From: Thermoplasmata archaeon
GTDB taxonomy: Archaea > Thermoplasmatota > Thermoplasmata > SG8-5
Assembly (NCBI GenBank): GCA_030655715.1
Contig: JAUSPR010000042.1
Span: 1 to 6,707 of the forward strand
Direction: 5' to 3'
Length of the DNA stretch: 6,707 bases
Numbering within the stretch: the stretch's first letter is position 1; each line of letters starts with the position of its first letter. Below, in pieces: positions 6,510 through 6,707 of this stretch. The notes beneath the pieces were generated by a model. It was not told the DNA's origin. It was given only the letters and a program-made list of their open reading frames with translations, and searched no databases. Position numbers and translations under genes: made by a program.

Positions 6510-6616
6510 ATAGCGTATTGTTTTAACTCGGCCTGATACTTACTCTACATATGCCGAGAAAGCCCAGCCCTGCGGGACTGAGATGAATCGGCATGAACAG
6601 TAAAACGTGATAGACC
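6510..6616 (+). other. topA 3' flank with nested, competing hairpins
   Basis: I see no gene here. A T-rich stretch (TTGTTTT, about 6518-6524) just after the stop may act as an archaeal terminator. CTCGGC (6527-6532) can pair with GCCGAG at 6553-6558, or with the same hexamer inside the end of topA (6483-6488). The 6551-6557 strand can instead pair with 6588-6594 (ATGCCGA with TCGGCAT), enclosing a small hairpin at 6565-6580 (CAGCCC, loop TGC, GGG, bulged A, CTG). Whether any of these forms in RNA is unknown. Confidence 0.45.
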
Positions 6617-6701
6617 GCCATGCACCGTCCAGATATTTGCACATTAAATCAAAGCTAAAAAGCTTTGATAAATTAGGTGCATGGCCTACACACGTAAACT
6701 T
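6617..6701 (+). repeat. Structured repeat element, copy B (candidate ncRNA or folded DNA element)
   Basis: The closing stem is GCCATGCACC (6617-6626) with GGTGCATGGC (6676-6685), 10 bp and perfect. A 21-nt strand (6627-6647), the same length as in copy A, leads to an inner hairpin, ATCAAAGCT (6648-6656) with AGCTTTGAT (6661-6669), around an AAAA loop. AAATTA (6670-6675) returns to the closing stem. The tail CTACACACGTAAACTT (6686-6701) is identical to copy A. The window ends six bases later, so the context on its right is unseen. The orientation is the same as copy A, making the pair direct repeats about 2.4 kb apart around topA. Confidence 0.75.
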
Positions 6702-6707
6702 CCAGCA

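Noticed and set aside
4240..6701. The paired elements as integron attC sites
   Set aside because: The outer R-box sequences (RYYYAAC/GTTRRRY) are missing; the stem ends are variable while the tail outside the stem is conserved.

Overview
The window (about 6.7 kb, moderate GC) looks like a chromosomal segment of a hydrogen-metabolising archaeon. The evidence is an Ech/Mbh-like group 4 [NiFe]-hydrogenase module, an archaeal beta-CASP ribonuclease, an archaeal-type topoisomerase I with C-terminal zinc fingers, and a TATA-box promoter placed so that its transcript would be nearly leaderless. The topoisomerase N-terminus (CEKNNAAQR) and the hydrogenase type fit a Thermoplasmatota-like euryarchaeon. 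That placement is inference from remembered family features, not a search.

Positions 17-2945 (all + strand) are a tightly packed operon. Its genes are the hydrogenase small subunit (NuoB/EchC-like), a NuoC/EchD-like subunit, the Ni-binding large subunit (NuoD/EchE-like), a two-cluster ferredoxin subunit (NuoI/EchF-like) and a HycI-type maturation endopeptidase. Genes overlap or are separated by no more than 8 bases, with good Shine-Dalgarno sites. Order C-D-E-F matches Ech, so the membrane subunits (NuoL/NuoH-like) should lie upstream, outside the window. Together the products pass electrons between ferredoxin and H+/H2. The large subunit keeps a 33-residue tail after its last Ni-ligand motif, which the neighbouring protease probably removes.

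After a 60-base gap comes a beta-CASP metallo-beta-lactamase ribonuclease (3006-4226) with all catalytic motifs. Its natural N-terminus seems to begin at ATG 2994, but an in-frame TAG at 3000-3002 interrupts it, so only a TTG restart at 3006 gives an open frame.

Topoisomerase I (4413-6509) is intact and has its own promoter. It lies between two copies of an unusual structured element (4240-4325 and 6617-6701). The copies share a fold: a 10-bp closing stem, a 21-nt internal strand, an inner hairpin, a 6-nt strand, and then a conserved 16-nt 3' tail. The stem sequences differ almost completely between copies but stay perfectly complementary. This compensatory variation points to a conserved RNA or single-stranded DNA fold that I cannot assign to a known family, and it is the best candidate here for something undescribed. 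The tail of the first copy also forms one arm of a 17-bp inverted repeat next to the topA promoter.
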